Origin: Arenibacter sp. P308M17
GTDB taxonomy: Bacteria > Bacteroidota > Bacteroidia > Flavobacteriales > Flavobacteriaceae
NCBI RefSeq assembly: GCF_003426735.1
Contig: NZ_QVON01000002.1
Location: 186,001 to 250,000, forward strand
DNA: 64,000 nucleotides
Direction of reading: 5' to 3'
Part shown: positions 17,746 to 27,093 of the stretch, piece after piece
How positions within the stretch are numbered: position 1 is the stretch's first letter
Layout of the letters: every line of letters begins with the position of its first letter
Position numbers and translations under genes: made by a program
The notes under the pieces: generated by a model
What the model was told of the DNA's origin: nothing
Seen by the model: only the letters and a program-made list of their open reading frames with translations
The model's database searches: none

Positions 17746-17932
17746 CGAAAGGGGGCACGGCCTAAAGACCTACAAAACCATATTGAGGAACAGTGCGGAC
17801 TGGGTTGCCAAGAAATAGAACTCATTTTTTTAGCCAATTGAGAAAAGTTTAAATCACTTCAATATTAGATTTTATATACAATCTTAAAAAAGAACCCTTA
17901 TTTTTACGCAAAACCTTATTTAGTTCCGTATA

Positions 17933-19423
17933 ATGGATTTAACCATAGAAAATATAGTTTTAGTCGGTTCAATACTACTTTTTATAAGTATCATTGTTGG
18001 TAAGACTTCCTATAAATTTGGGGTGCCGACCCTATTGCTCTTTTTGGCCATAGGGATGTTGGCCGGTTCCGAAGGCATTGGAGGAATCCAATTCAACGAC
18101 CCTAAAATAGCCCAATTCATCGGTATCGTATCCCTTAATTTTATTTTGTTCTCGGGAGGGCTAGATACCAACTGGGGCACAGTTAAGCCCATTATTAGGG
18201 AAGGGCTGGTTTTGTCTACCTTGGGCGTATTATTGACCGCCGTTTCACTTGGCGCCTTTGTTTGGTTGATTACCGACTTCACGGTTTACGAAAGTATGCT
18301 GCTGGGTTCCATTGTATCCTCTACGGACGCGGCTGCCGTCTTTTCCATTTTACGATCCAAAAGTTTGGCCTTAAAAACCAATCTAAGACCTACCTTGGAA
18401 TTGGAAAGCGGTAGTAACGATCCTATGGCCTATGTCCTTACCCTTGCTTTTTTGACCCTGGTTATCCACCAGGACCAAAGCATATATTCCATTATACCTT
18501 TATTTTTGCAACAAATGATTTTGGGCGGAGCGGCAGGTTTCGGTTTTGGAAAACTGAGCAAATATATAATCAACAACATTAAACTCGACTTTGAAGGTCT
18601 CTATCCCGTATTGGTCATTGCGCTAATGTTCATTACATTTTCTGCAACCGACTTTGTTGGTGGCAATGGATTTCTAGCCATTTATATATGTGCCGTATAC
18701 CTTGGCAATCAAGATTTAATACACAAGAAGACCATTCTAAAAATGTTCGATGGCTTGGCTTGGTTAATGCAGATCGTACTTTTCCTAACCTTGGGACTGT
18801 TGGTTTTTCCTTCCCAAATTGTTCCGTATATAGGGATAGGCCTACTTATTTCCTTATTTCTCATTATTGTGGCCAGACCAATAAGTGTATTTCTTAGTTT
18901 GATTTTTTTCAAAATGCGGATGAAAAGGAGATTTTACATTTCATGGGTCGGTTTGCGGGGAGCAGTTCCCATCGTATTTGCCACTTACCCTCTTTTGGCG
19001 GGAATTGACAAGGCCAATATGATTTTCAATATTGTTTTTTTTATCTCGGTAACCTCTATACTGATTCAAGGAACTACCCTCTCTCTAGTGGCTAATTGGT
19101 TAGGTGTGGCCATTCCTGAAAAGGCAAAAAAGTTATCGCCAACAGATTTGCTGTTTTCTGAAGATCCCAAGACCATAATGAGAGAGATTCCAATAGGTTC
19201 GGAATCCTTTGCCACCGATAAAAAAATAGTGGAACTGGGCTTTCCTAAGAATGCGATAATTGCAATGATCAAAAGAGGCAATAAATATATTACCCCTAGT
19301 GGTTCAACAAAAATTGAAATTGATGACACCTTGATAGTCCTCGCGGATAGATTGGAAATAATAGACGAAGTCTATAAAACGCTTAAGATAGAAAAAGAAG
19401 ATCAAAAAATATCTCCAATATAA
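17933..19423 (+). CDS. K+/H+ antiporter-type cation:proton antiporter (CPA1, NhaP2/CvrA-like)
   Basis: A 496-residue inner-membrane antiporter with about 12-13 hydrophobic helices over residues 5-390. The conserved ion-translocation segment SSTDAAAVFSILRS and LELESGSNDPMAYVLT match the CPA1 NhaP2/CvrA group. The C-terminal ~90 residues form a TrkA-C (RCK-C) regulatory domain (IVELGFPKNAIIAMIKRG, IEIDDTLIVLAD). Probably exchanges K+ or Na+ for protons in pH and cell-volume control. It appears monocistronic. Composition is back to the AT-rich background immediately after the GC-rich block. Confidence 0.9.
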   Translation: MDLTIENIVLVGSILLFISIIVGKTSYKFGVPTLLLFLAIGMLAGSEGIGGIQFNDPKIAQFIGIVSLNFILFSGGLDTNWGTVKPIIREGLVLSTLGVLLTAVSLGAFVWLITDFTVYESMLLGSIVSSTDAAAVFSILRSKSLALKTNLRPTLELESGSNDPMAYVLTLAFLTLVIHQDQSIYSIIPLFLQQMILGGAAGFGFGKLSKYIINNIKLDFEGLYPVLVIALMFITFSATDFVGGNGFLAIYICAVYLGNQDLIHKKTILKMFDGLAWLMQIVLFLTLGLLVFPSQIVPYIGIGLLISLFLIIVARPISVFLSLIFFKMRMKRRFYISWVGLRGAVPIVFATYPLLAGIDKANMIFNIVFFISVTSILIQGTTLSLVANWLGVAIPEKAKKLSPTDLLFSEDPKTIMREIPIGSESFATDKKIVELGFPKNAIIAMIKRGNKYITPSGSTKIEIDDTLIVLADRLEIIDEVYKTLKIEKEDQKISPI

Positions 19424-19746
19424 TCGTAACCACAATTGTTCCTGCCATCCCGTAACTTCTCCTTTTTTTGGCAATTTTTTTTAATATAGGTCAATTTAAT
19501 TTGTATATTAACTCCTGATAAATATTCAGAACCCATATTGTGCATCCATTTCAACTCAAATTTTGAAAGTTTTTACTTGGCTGTGTTATGAAATTGTATG
19601 GTCAATATAAAATATTCGTTATCAATGGTCAGCCCATTAAAACTGGACATGATATGTATTAGATTTACCTAGGGAAATAGAATTTTCCAAAAGGGTACTA
19701 TTAAAAATAATTTTCTGGCAGTTGGATATTAATAATACTGAAGCTC
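19424..19746. other. Intergenic region upstream of ECF sigma gene
   Basis: A 323-nt AT-rich gap that should carry the promoter of the sigma/anti-sigma operon. It contains tttttacttg at about 19570-19579 and ctgtgttatg at 19581-19590; the same two 10-mers occur in that order upstream of the second SusC gene at 53.81-53.83 kb. No gene is seen. Confidence 0.45.
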
Positions 19747-20346
19747 ATGCTTTGCAAAGAAAATATATCTGAAAAATTATTGGTCATTGAACTTTCCAAA
19801 GGCAATGAGAAAGCGTTTAAAAGCCTATATGATAAGTACAGGCCAGATATATATGCATATAGTTATAGTTTGCTAAAATCATCGGCCAATGCCAAGGAAA
19901 TAGTTCAGGAGGTGTTTTTAAAGGTTTGGCTCAACAGGAATACGCTTAATCCTGATCTGTCCTTTAAGTCCTTTGTTTTTACTATTGCTAGAAATCTTTC
20001 CTTCAATTTTTTAAAAAAGGCGGCCTGCGATAAAAAGCTTAGGGATGAAATTTTCATTAAACCAAAGGATTCCTACAACCCTGTTGAAAATCAAATTTTG
20101 GAGGCCGAATACGAACAAATGCGTAGAATGGCCATTGACAGGCTATCCCCAAAAAGAAAACTAATTTTTACCATGTCCCGCGAGGAGGATAAAAGCTATG
20201 AAGAAATTAGCTCGGAACTTCATATATCCTTAAGTACCGTTAAAAATCATATGAGCAAGTCCTTGGATTCTTTAAGGACCTATTTGGAAATCAATGGTAA
20301 TTTTACCTTGTTGTTTATTTTTTTTATTGGCCTCGGTTGGAGTTAA
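19747..20346 (+). CDS. ECF RNA polymerase sigma factor (FecI/Bacteroidota SusCD-linked type)
   Basis: A 199-residue sigma-70 factor with region 2 (KAFKSLYDKYRPDIYAYSYS, EIVQEVFLKVW, FVFTIARNLSFNFL) and region 4 helix-turn-helix (SYEEISSELHISLSTVKNHM, ~residues 150-170). FecR, SusC and SusD genes follow, the standard inducible nutrient-uptake arrangement in which an outer-membrane receptor signals through its STN domain to FecR. The last ~15 residues are strongly hydrophobic (FTLLFIFFIGLGWS), a tail that could contact the membrane. Confidence 0.92.
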   Translation: MLCKENISEKLLVIELSKGNEKAFKSLYDKYRPDIYAYSYSLLKSSANAKEIVQEVFLKVWLNRNTLNPDLSFKSFVFTIARNLSFNFLKKAACDKKLRDEIFIKPKDSYNPVENQILEAEYEQMRRMAIDRLSPKRKLIFTMSREEDKSYEEISSELHISLSTVKNHMSKSLDSLRTYLEINGNFTLLFIFFIGLGWS

Positions 20347-20372
20347 AACCCCGTCTTAACAAAGTGGGGCAG

Positions 20373-20388
20373 ACCGGCAAAGGCCGGT
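20373..20388. repeat. Short palindrome between sigma and anti-sigma genes
   Basis: accggc-aaag-gccggt, a perfect 6-bp hairpin between the sigma stop and the fecR start, preceded by cccc...gggg. It resembles the CCGGCAAAGGC-type intergenic elements seen elsewhere in the window, and could modulate the relative level of fecR. Confidence 0.4.
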
Positions 20389-20556
20389 ATGTGTTTTTAG
20401 CAAGCTATCGGTATGGAGAAACCTGCGCCGCTTGGACCCATATTTACTTCGGGAATAATAAGTTTCAAGATTTTTTTATTAAAAAAAGGAAAGTGACTAG
20501 TACTTTTCTTTTTGTGGATTGTATACTATGTATTAGATACCCTTGTTGACCTATAC

Positions 20557-21750
20557 ATGATCCATAATAAAGAAATAAAAGCTTTACTTCAAAAATTTGC
20601 ACTGAACCAATGCAATGCGGAAGAATTGGATAGATTGATCCTCTATTTCAAAAATGCCGAAGATCCATCGGATATGCCGGATTTGGAGAAACTGACAACC
20701 CAATTGGAGTTGTTGGAAAAAATGGATAACGAATCTTCGGACAAGATATTCCAGCAAATTATAGCCATCGGCAACGATCAAAAAAAATCTATTGGTAATT
20801 CCTCTTCTAAGATAAAACCGGTTTTACGATATACAGCTGTAATAGCAATGGTAATGGGACTTGCCACGCTTTTTTATTTTTTTAATTCCCAATACGTTCC
20901 CAATAAGAGTGTAGTTGTTGATTCGCCAAACCAAAATAGGGAAGCTTCGGAAGTGGTGACATTACAACTTCAGAATGGAGAAATTGAGGTCATTGCAGAA
21001 GATGGAACCTCTGAGGTAATGAATAATAATGGTGATATTGTAGGTAGACAAAAAGGAAATCAGCTTTCATATACGGCAAAAAAGCCTTCCGATGAATTGA
21101 TCTACAATACCCTGAAGGTACCATTTGGCAAGAATTTTGAGCTTGTGCTATCCGATGGCTCCAAAGTACATTTAAATGCCGGAACCTCTTTGAGATATCC
21201 AGTACAGTTTATCCCCGGCAAGGATCGTCAAGTATTTTTAACAGGGGAAGCATTTTTTGATGTCGCCGAAGACCAAAATAATCCCTTTATCATTAATTCC
21301 GGGGATTTAAACATTAGGGTCTTGGGAACCAAATTCAATGTTTCGGCCTATGAAGAGGACGAGTTGACCGAAGTGGTTTTGGTTGAGGGTTCTGTTGGAC
21401 TTTACAACAAAAATGAGGAATTTCAAAAAGACGGTTTTTTATTGGCTCCTGGAAATAAAGGAAGCTTTGACAAAGATAGGAATACTTTGGATTCAGAAAA
21501 GGTAATTACCTCGTTATACACTTCATGGATAAGTGGAGAATTGGTTTTTAGAAATATGACCTTTGAGAATATCCTAAAGAAAATGGAACGTCACTACAAT
21601 GTTTCCATAATAAACAATAACCTGGACATAAATCAGGAAAAGTTCAATGCAAGTTTTAGGAATGCGCCCATTGAAAAGGTCATGGAATATTTTAGGTCCA
21701 TCTATAATCTGGATTTCGCCATAAATGGAAAAGAAATAACAATTCATTAA
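20557..21750 (+). CDS. FecR-family anti-sigma factor
   Basis: A 397-residue inner-membrane anti-sigma factor. The ATG at 20557 (MIHNKEIKALLQKF) is preferred over a GTG 45 nt upstream because family members begin with this short cytoplasmic helical region. A single membrane helix lies near residues 88-108 (TAVIAMVMGLATLFYFF). The periplasmic FecR domain follows (VPFGKNFELVLSDGSKVHLN, GEAFFDVAEDQNNPF, VLGTKFNVSAYEED), and the C-terminal ~70 residues are a DUF4974 domain (SGELVFRNMTFENILKKMER). It should hold the upstream ECF sigma factor until the STN domain of the downstream SusC signals ligand. Confidence 0.93.
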   Translation: MIHNKEIKALLQKFALNQCNAEELDRLILYFKNAEDPSDMPDLEKLTTQLELLEKMDNESSDKIFQQIIAIGNDQKKSIGNSSSKIKPVLRYTAVIAMVMGLATLFYFFNSQYVPNKSVVVDSPNQNREASEVVTLQLQNGEIEVIAEDGTSEVMNNNGDIVGRQKGNQLSYTAKKPSDELIYNTLKVPFGKNFELVLSDGSKVHLNAGTSLRYPVQFIPGKDRQVFLTGEAFFDVAEDQNNPFIINSGDLNIRVLGTKFNVSAYEEDELTEVVLVEGSVGLYNKNEEFQKDGFLLAPGNKGSFDKDRNTLDSEKVITSLYTSWISGELVFRNMTFENILKKMERHYNVSIINNNLDINQEKFNASFRNAPIEKVMEYFRSIYNLDFAINGKEITIH

Positions 21751-21851
21751 ACTTAATAATCAATGCCTATGATATAAAAAGGACCAACTAAAAATTCAAA
21801 ATCAGAACATTGGATTTCACCTTTTTAAATTAAAATTTAAAACAAAAAATC

Positions 21852-21875
21852 CGGGAAATGTTGCCGCATTCCCCG
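21852..21875. promoter_or_regulatory. Conserved SusC-leader hairpin element, copy 1
   Basis: cgggaaatg-ttgccg-cattccccg lies 53 nt upstream of the first SusC start, between fecR and susC. Eight of nine positions pair, with one A.C mismatch. The same two 9-nt arms, mismatch included, occur with a different loop at 53558-53581 before the second SusC gene, so the arm sequence itself seems selected. Confidence 0.55.
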
Positions 21876-21928
21876 AATTATTATGGTGTGATCTTAAATA
21901 AAAAACCACATTTAAACACTATAAAAGT

Positions 21929-24900
21929 ATGAAAAAACTTCTTATACTAAAAAGAAGGTCTGGTTCATTTAGTCAACTTTCACTTAAGATGAAACTGAGC
22001 ACTATTATTATTCTTGCTACTTTTTTTTCCCTACATGCCAATACAACGTATTCGCAGCGTACGAAGATTACCTTGAACTTGGATAATGTTTCGGTAAAAT
22101 CGGTACTAGACCAGATCGAGAGCAATACAGACTTTAGATTTGTATATAAACTAAAGGATGTTGATTTAACAAGGAAAGTCAATGTCAACGCCCAGAACAA
22201 ATTGGTAACCTCCGTAATCAAGAACATATTTAAATATACCGGAACATCCTTCTATGTTATTGATCAGCAAATATTTCTTGTAAAAGAGAAGGCCCAAGGA
22301 GCGGGGGATCTGGGCAACCAAGATGTAGGAGATGATTTTCAGCAGGCTGAAATTATAGGAACAGTGGCCGATCAGGATGGTACGCCCTTGCCAGGGGCCA
22401 GTATTGTAGAAAAAGGTACGACCAATGGGACACAATCCGACTTTGATGGTAATTTCGTTATTTCGGTAACCGATGCCAATGCGGTCCTAGTGGTCTCCTA
22501 TATTGGATTTTCTACCAAGGAAATTGCCCTTGACGGAAAAACCGATCTTGCCATTGTACTACAGGAAAGCAGTGATAGTCTGGATGAAGTAGTGGTTACC
22601 GCATTGGGGATCAGTCGGGAAAAAAAGGGATTGGGCTATGCCGTTCAAGAAATTCAAGGCGGAGATCTAAACGAGGCACGGGAATCCAACTTTGTAAACT
22701 CGCTTTCAGGTAAGGTTGCCGGTGTTAATATTTCATCGGCTGGAGGTGTTGGTTCTTCTTCAAGAATTATTATTAGAGGGGAGAGTTCCCTTAATTTTGG
22801 AGGTAACCAACCCTTATATGTTATTGATGGGGTTCCTACCGGAAATGCTGGAACAAGTAATTCCACCAGTGCGGATTATGGTAGTAGCTCTGCCGAAGTC
22901 AATCCAGCAGATATAGAATCGGTCACCGTGCTAAAGGGAGCAGCTGCTTCGGCCCTATATGGGTCAAGAGCCTCGAACGGTGTAATTGTAATCACCACAA
23001 AATCGGGTAAAAACAATACTGGACTAGGGGTAAGTGTAACCACCGGGACCACCCTGGAGAGCTTGCTGCGTTTTCCTAAATTTCAAAATGATTTTGGACA
23101 AGGTCTGAACGGCATGTACGAAGGTTCCAATTTTGGTGCCAGTTTCTCTATTTACCCGGATGGTATTCGCGATGGCTACGATGAAAGTTGGGGACCCCGA
23201 CTTAATGTAGGTACCTTGGAAAGACAGTTTCAATCCCCAACCCTGGGCGGAATGCGCGGTAGTGATGTGGCCAATCCCAATAGGGGAGAGGTCATTCCAA
23301 CCCCATGGATCGCCTATCCCAATAATATGAGGGACTTCTTTAAAACTGGAAACACCTACTTTAATAACGTGGCGCTCTCTGGAGGTAATGATAAAGGTAA
23401 TTTTAGGCTCTCGTACACCAGTCTGGATCAGAACGGAACTATTCCCAATAACGATTTAAAACGAAATACCATTGCCCTTAAGGGAGGGTTCAACTTTACG
23501 GATAAATTTAGGGCGGACGCCACGGTAAGTTATGTTAACACTACAAGTGCCAACCGTCCCGAAACAGGATATGATCGTAACACCATCATGTATTTCATGA
23601 ACTGGTCCGTAAGGAATATGGACATTAATGCCCTGAGGGATTATTGGCAAAGAGGTTTTGAGGGAACAAAGCAGTTCCAATACAACTATGGGGAAAACCA
23701 TAACAATCCCTTCTTTTACCAATATGAAAATACCAAAGGTCAGGACAAACACCGCCTCTTCGGCAATGTAAACCTGAATTATGATTTTACGGACCACCTT
23801 TCCTTAATGTTGCGTGCCGGTACCGATGTGTTCAATGATTTTAGGCCCCAACAATGGGCCGTTAGCACCGTAGGTATCGAAAACGGAAGATATCAAGAGG
23901 TTTCACAGTTTTATGAGGAACGTAATTATGATTTTCTTTTGGCCTATAAGAATAGTCTGGGCAAGGATTTCAATTACAATGTTTCCATTGGGGGCAACCA
24001 ATTGAAGGTGGAAGGAAGGAGTAGTCTAACCCAGGCACCGGAACTATTGGTACCGGGTGTATATACCATTGCCAACAGTGCAGCGGATATAGTTGCCAGC
24101 TCCTCCAGCTATCAAAAGGCCGTGAACAGTTTATATGCGTTTGCCTATTTGGATTATTTGGGTACCTATTATTTAGATATTACTGCTAGGAACGATTGGT
24201 CCAGTACCCTACCGGCATCGAACAACTCCTACTTTTATCCATCCCTTTCTTTTAGTGCATTATTGAACAATACCTTTAAAATGCCCGATTGGGTAACATT
24301 GGCAAAATTAAGGTTAGGTGCCGCCCAGGTGGGCAGCGATACCGGTCCCTATAATCTTATAGACACTTTCGGTTTTCAGCAGCCATGGGGCGCCAATTAT
24401 GCTTTGGTAAGCGGAAACAGCCTTAAGAACAATAACCTTAAGCCCGAGAATGTAACTACTTATGAAGTAGGTACCGATTTAAGATTTTTTAATAATCGTT
24501 TGGGGTTGGACCTGACCTATTATGATACCCGTTCCAAAAATCAGATCATTGGCATTCCATTGGCAGCTTCTACCAGTTACAATTCAAGGGTCATCAACGC
24601 AGGGGAGATACAGAACAAGGGTTTTGAGGTGATGTTGAACGCTACCCCGATTCAAATTGGCGACGTATTTAAGTGGGATCTCACCCTCAACTGGTCCAAA
24701 AATGAAGGAAAGGTAATTGAACTGGCCGATGGGATAACTTCCATAACACAAAGTGCACCAGGAGAAGATGCCTCCATACAGGCCAGGGTCGGTGAAAAAA
24801 TGGGTGCCATCTGGGGCCCTGGATATGAAAGGGTTGAAAGTGGTCCCATGGCAGGCGAAATTATCATTGGTACTGATGGCCGTGCGCAAATTACCAGTGA

Positions 24901-25519
24901 GGATATCTACCTTGGAAACTTCAATCCGGATTGGATTGGCAGTGTAACCAATTCATTTACCTATAAAAACATAAGTCTTTCGGTATTGTTGGATGTGCGC
25001 TACGGAGGAGAATTTATTTCCAGATTCTATAACAAGGGGGTTGGCGCTGGCCAGCTCATAGAAAGTGGGGAAGGTAGAAGTGCAAGACCGGTGGGCCAAG
25101 AATACGATGACCCGTATTATATTCCGGGTGCCGCGCTGGTAGGGGAAGCATATGTGCCCAATTCTACCAGTACGGATGGTACTTATAGCCAAGGAGTGTA
25201 CGGGACCGATGTGAGAAGTTTTTACAAAGGCCAATTGGACCACATTAGCGAGGCCCAATTATTTGATGCCACTTATGTTAAGTTAAGGGAACTTAGACTT
25301 GGATTTGCCTTTCCCGACAATGCCTTTGGAGGCATTATAAAAGATGTTAGACTTTCACTTGTGGGCAGAAACCTATTTCTATGGACCCCAAAAAGTAATA
25401 TACATTTTGACCCTGAAGTAGCGGTTGCAACATCCGGTGGTGGATTAATTCCTGGATTTGAGAACATGAGCCTTCCGTCCACAAAAAGCATAGGTGTTAA
25501 CCTAAGCTTGAAATTTTAA
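21929..25519 (+). CDS. SusC/RagA TonB-dependent outer-membrane receptor with STN signalling domain
   Basis: A 1196-residue outer-membrane transporter. A long signal region ends near TYSQR (~residue 43); an STN (secretin/TonB short N-terminal) domain spans ~45-122; a carboxypeptidase-regulatory-like domain ~138-215 (GTVADQDGTPLPGASIVEKG); a plug ~220-345 (ADIESVTVLKGAAASALYG, the SusC signature) and a beta-barrel to the C-terminal aromatic LSLKF. STN plus adjacent FecR/ECF sigma means ligand binding probably induces its own operon. SusD follows 14 nt later. Ligand not deducible; oligosaccharide or peptide are usual. Confidence 0.95.
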   Translation: MKKLLILKRRSGSFSQLSLKMKLSTIIILATFFSLHANTTYSQRTKITLNLDNVSVKSVLDQIESNTDFRFVYKLKDVDLTRKVNVNAQNKLVTSVIKNIFKYTGTSFYVIDQQIFLVKEKAQGAGDLGNQDVGDDFQQAEIIGTVADQDGTPLPGASIVEKGTTNGTQSDFDGNFVISVTDANAVLVVSYIGFSTKEIALDGKTDLAIVLQESSDSLDEVVVTALGISREKKGLGYAVQEIQGGDLNEARESNFVNSLSGKVAGVNISSAGGVGSSSRIIIRGESSLNFGGNQPLYVIDGVPTGNAGTSNSTSADYGSSSAEVNPADIESVTVLKGAAASALYGSRASNGVIVITTKSGKNNTGLGVSVTTGTTLESLLRFPKFQNDFGQGLNGMYEGSNFGASFSIYPDGIRDGYDESWGPRLNVGTLERQFQSPTLGGMRGSDVANPNRGEVIPTPWIAYPNNMRDFFKTGNTYFNNVALSGGNDKGNFRLSYTSLDQNGTIPNNDLKRNTIALKGGFNFTDKFRADATVSYVNTTSANRPETGYDRNTIMYFMNWSVRNMDINALRDYWQRGFEGTKQFQYNYGENHNNPFFYQYENTKGQDKHRLFGNVNLNYDFTDHLSLMLRAGTDVFNDFRPQQWAVSTVGIENGRYQEVSQFYEERNYDFLLAYKNSLGKDFNYNVSIGGNQLKVEGRSSLTQAPELLVPGVYTIANSAADIVASSSSYQKAVNSLYAFAYLDYLGTYYLDITARNDWSSTLPASNNSYFYPSLSFSALLNNTFKMPDWVTLAKLRLGAAQVGSDTGPYNLIDTFGFQQPWGANYALVSGNSLKNNNLKPENVTTYEVGTDLRFFNNRLGLDLTYYDTRSKNQIIGIPLAASTSYNSRVINAGEIQNKGFEVMLNATPIQIGDVFKWDLTLNWSKNEGKVIELADGITSITQSAPGEDASIQARVGEKMGAIWGPGYERVESGPMAGEIIIGTDGRAQITSEDIYLGNFNPDWIGSVTNSFTYKNISLSVLLDVRYGGEFISRFYNKGVGAGQLIESGEGRSARPVGQEYDDPYYIPGAALVGEAYVPNSTSTDGTYSQGVYGTDVRSFYKGQLDHISEAQLFDATYVKLRELRLGFAFPDNAFGGIIKDVRLSLVGRNLFLWTPKSNIHFDPEVAVATSGGGLIPGFENMSLPSTKSIGVNLSLKF

Positions 25520-25533
25520 TCTTAATAAGGATA

Positions 25534-27057
25534 ATGATGAAAAATAAATTTTCTAAAATAATATTGGGAATAAGTGCGATGTTCGTAATGTATTCCTGTA
25601 CCAAAGATTTTGAGGAAATCAATACCAATCCCAATGCGGCCGATCGCTTGAACAATCCCGGGCTGTTATTGCCAGGAATAATTAGGACCACTGCCAATAG
25701 AAGTTGGGACAACTCATTTGATAGGTTTGCCGTAGTGGCCGATCAAGTTGCCAATCAATTTGCCAGTACATATGGAAATTGGACAAGGGCCGAGGCGGAC
25801 CGTTTCTTTTGGAGCAATTACGACCAAATTAAGGACTTGGATAAATTGATCGCGGCCGCTGAACAGGACGGTTTGGACAACTATAAAGGTATAGCCTTGA
25901 TATTAAGGGCTTGGATTTTTCAGGGTATTACGGATAATTTTGGACCTATCCCCTATACAGAGGCAGGAAAGGCCCAGGATGCCGTTAACTTTCCCAAGTA
26001 TGACTCCCAAGAAACCGTATATGCAGGAATATTGGCAGAACTGGAAATGGCCAATGAACTGTTAAGTACTTCCAAAGAAACGGTTATCGGGGATATTCTG
26101 TACAATGGTGATGTTACGGGCTGGAAAAAATTTGCCAACGGACTGCGACTGCGTATTTTAATGCGGCAATCCGACAGAAAGGACCCATCCGCCGATATGC
26201 AAAGTATAGTAGGCAACCCCAGTGCCTTTCCATTGTTTACTTCAGATACGGATCAGGCCGCACTCCAATATTTAACGGATTTGGGCAATGAGCATCCGGC
26301 TTTTAGGGGCAATATAAGTGATTGGGTCTCTTCTTCCAGAATTTCCAATACCATGGCTACGATCCTGCAAGATCTGAATGATCCGCGTTTGCCGGTATTT
26401 GCCATGCCCACCCCTGCATCTGCAAATACGGGGTCGCCCGAATACGGTGGAGTACCCAACAGCATCAATGATGTTGAACAGTGGAACGGGGGGTCCCAAA
26501 ATCATTCCGCCATCGGGCTCTTATGGGCCCCCAGACAATTTGCTCCAGACCTGGCGTCGGAGAATGCGGCACAGAGTATCCTAATGTCCTATTCGGAGTT
26601 ACAGTTTATTCTGGCAGAAGCAAGGGAAAAAGGATTTATAAGTACCGGGAATGCCGAAACTTATTATCTTAACGGCATCAGGAATCAATTTGACTATTAT
26701 TCCTCCCGTATCCCCGATTCCTTTACACTGCCAACCCCCGCTCAGGTCATAGCACCTTCCAGTTACTATACCCAAGAGGGTGTGGCCTATACCGGTACCC
26801 AGGACGAAAAGTTATATAAAATTCATATACAAAAATGGCTTGCCTTATTTCTCAATGGGGGAGAGGCCTGGTCTCATTGGCGAAGAACCGGTGTGCCAAC
26901 AATTACCCCGGCGCCCAATAGTATTGGTTACATTCCTGTACGGGCCCTATATCCTGCTGATGAACAGCGTTTGAACGAAGAAAACTATCAGTCGGCCATT
27001 GGCCTATTGGGCGGCCCAGATGAGCATACCACCCATGTTTGGTGGGATGTTGACTAA
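25534..27057 (+). CDS. SusD/RagB-family surface lipoprotein (SusD-like 2)
   Basis: A 507-residue surface-exposed lipoprotein with lipobox MYSC near residue 22. The start CTKDFEEINTNPNAADR, the TPR-like helices (NYKGIALILRAWIFQGITDNFGPIPY) and the C-terminal GGEAWSHWRRTGVP place it in the SusD-like family that pairs with SusC as substrate-capturing lid. It is 14 nt downstream of susC and preceded by an aagg purine run 7 nt before the start. A second in-frame ATG directly follows the first. Confidence 0.93.
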   Translation: MMKNKFSKIILGISAMFVMYSCTKDFEEINTNPNAADRLNNPGLLLPGIIRTTANRSWDNSFDRFAVVADQVANQFASTYGNWTRAEADRFFWSNYDQIKDLDKLIAAAEQDGLDNYKGIALILRAWIFQGITDNFGPIPYTEAGKAQDAVNFPKYDSQETVYAGILAELEMANELLSTSKETVIGDILYNGDVTGWKKFANGLRLRILMRQSDRKDPSADMQSIVGNPSAFPLFTSDTDQAALQYLTDLGNEHPAFRGNISDWVSSSRISNTMATILQDLNDPRLPVFAMPTPASANTGSPEYGGVPNSINDVEQWNGGSQNHSAIGLLWAPRQFAPDLASENAAQSILMSYSELQFILAEAREKGFISTGNAETYYLNGIRNQFDYYSSRIPDSFTLPTPAQVIAPSSYYTQEGVAYTGTQDEKLYKIHIQKWLALFLNGGEAWSHWRRTGVPTITPAPNSIGYIPVRALYPADEQRLNEENYQSAIGLLGGPDEHTTHVWWDVD

Positions 27058-27093
27058 TTTTAAAACAATAATTACAACCTTAAAAAACAAATT

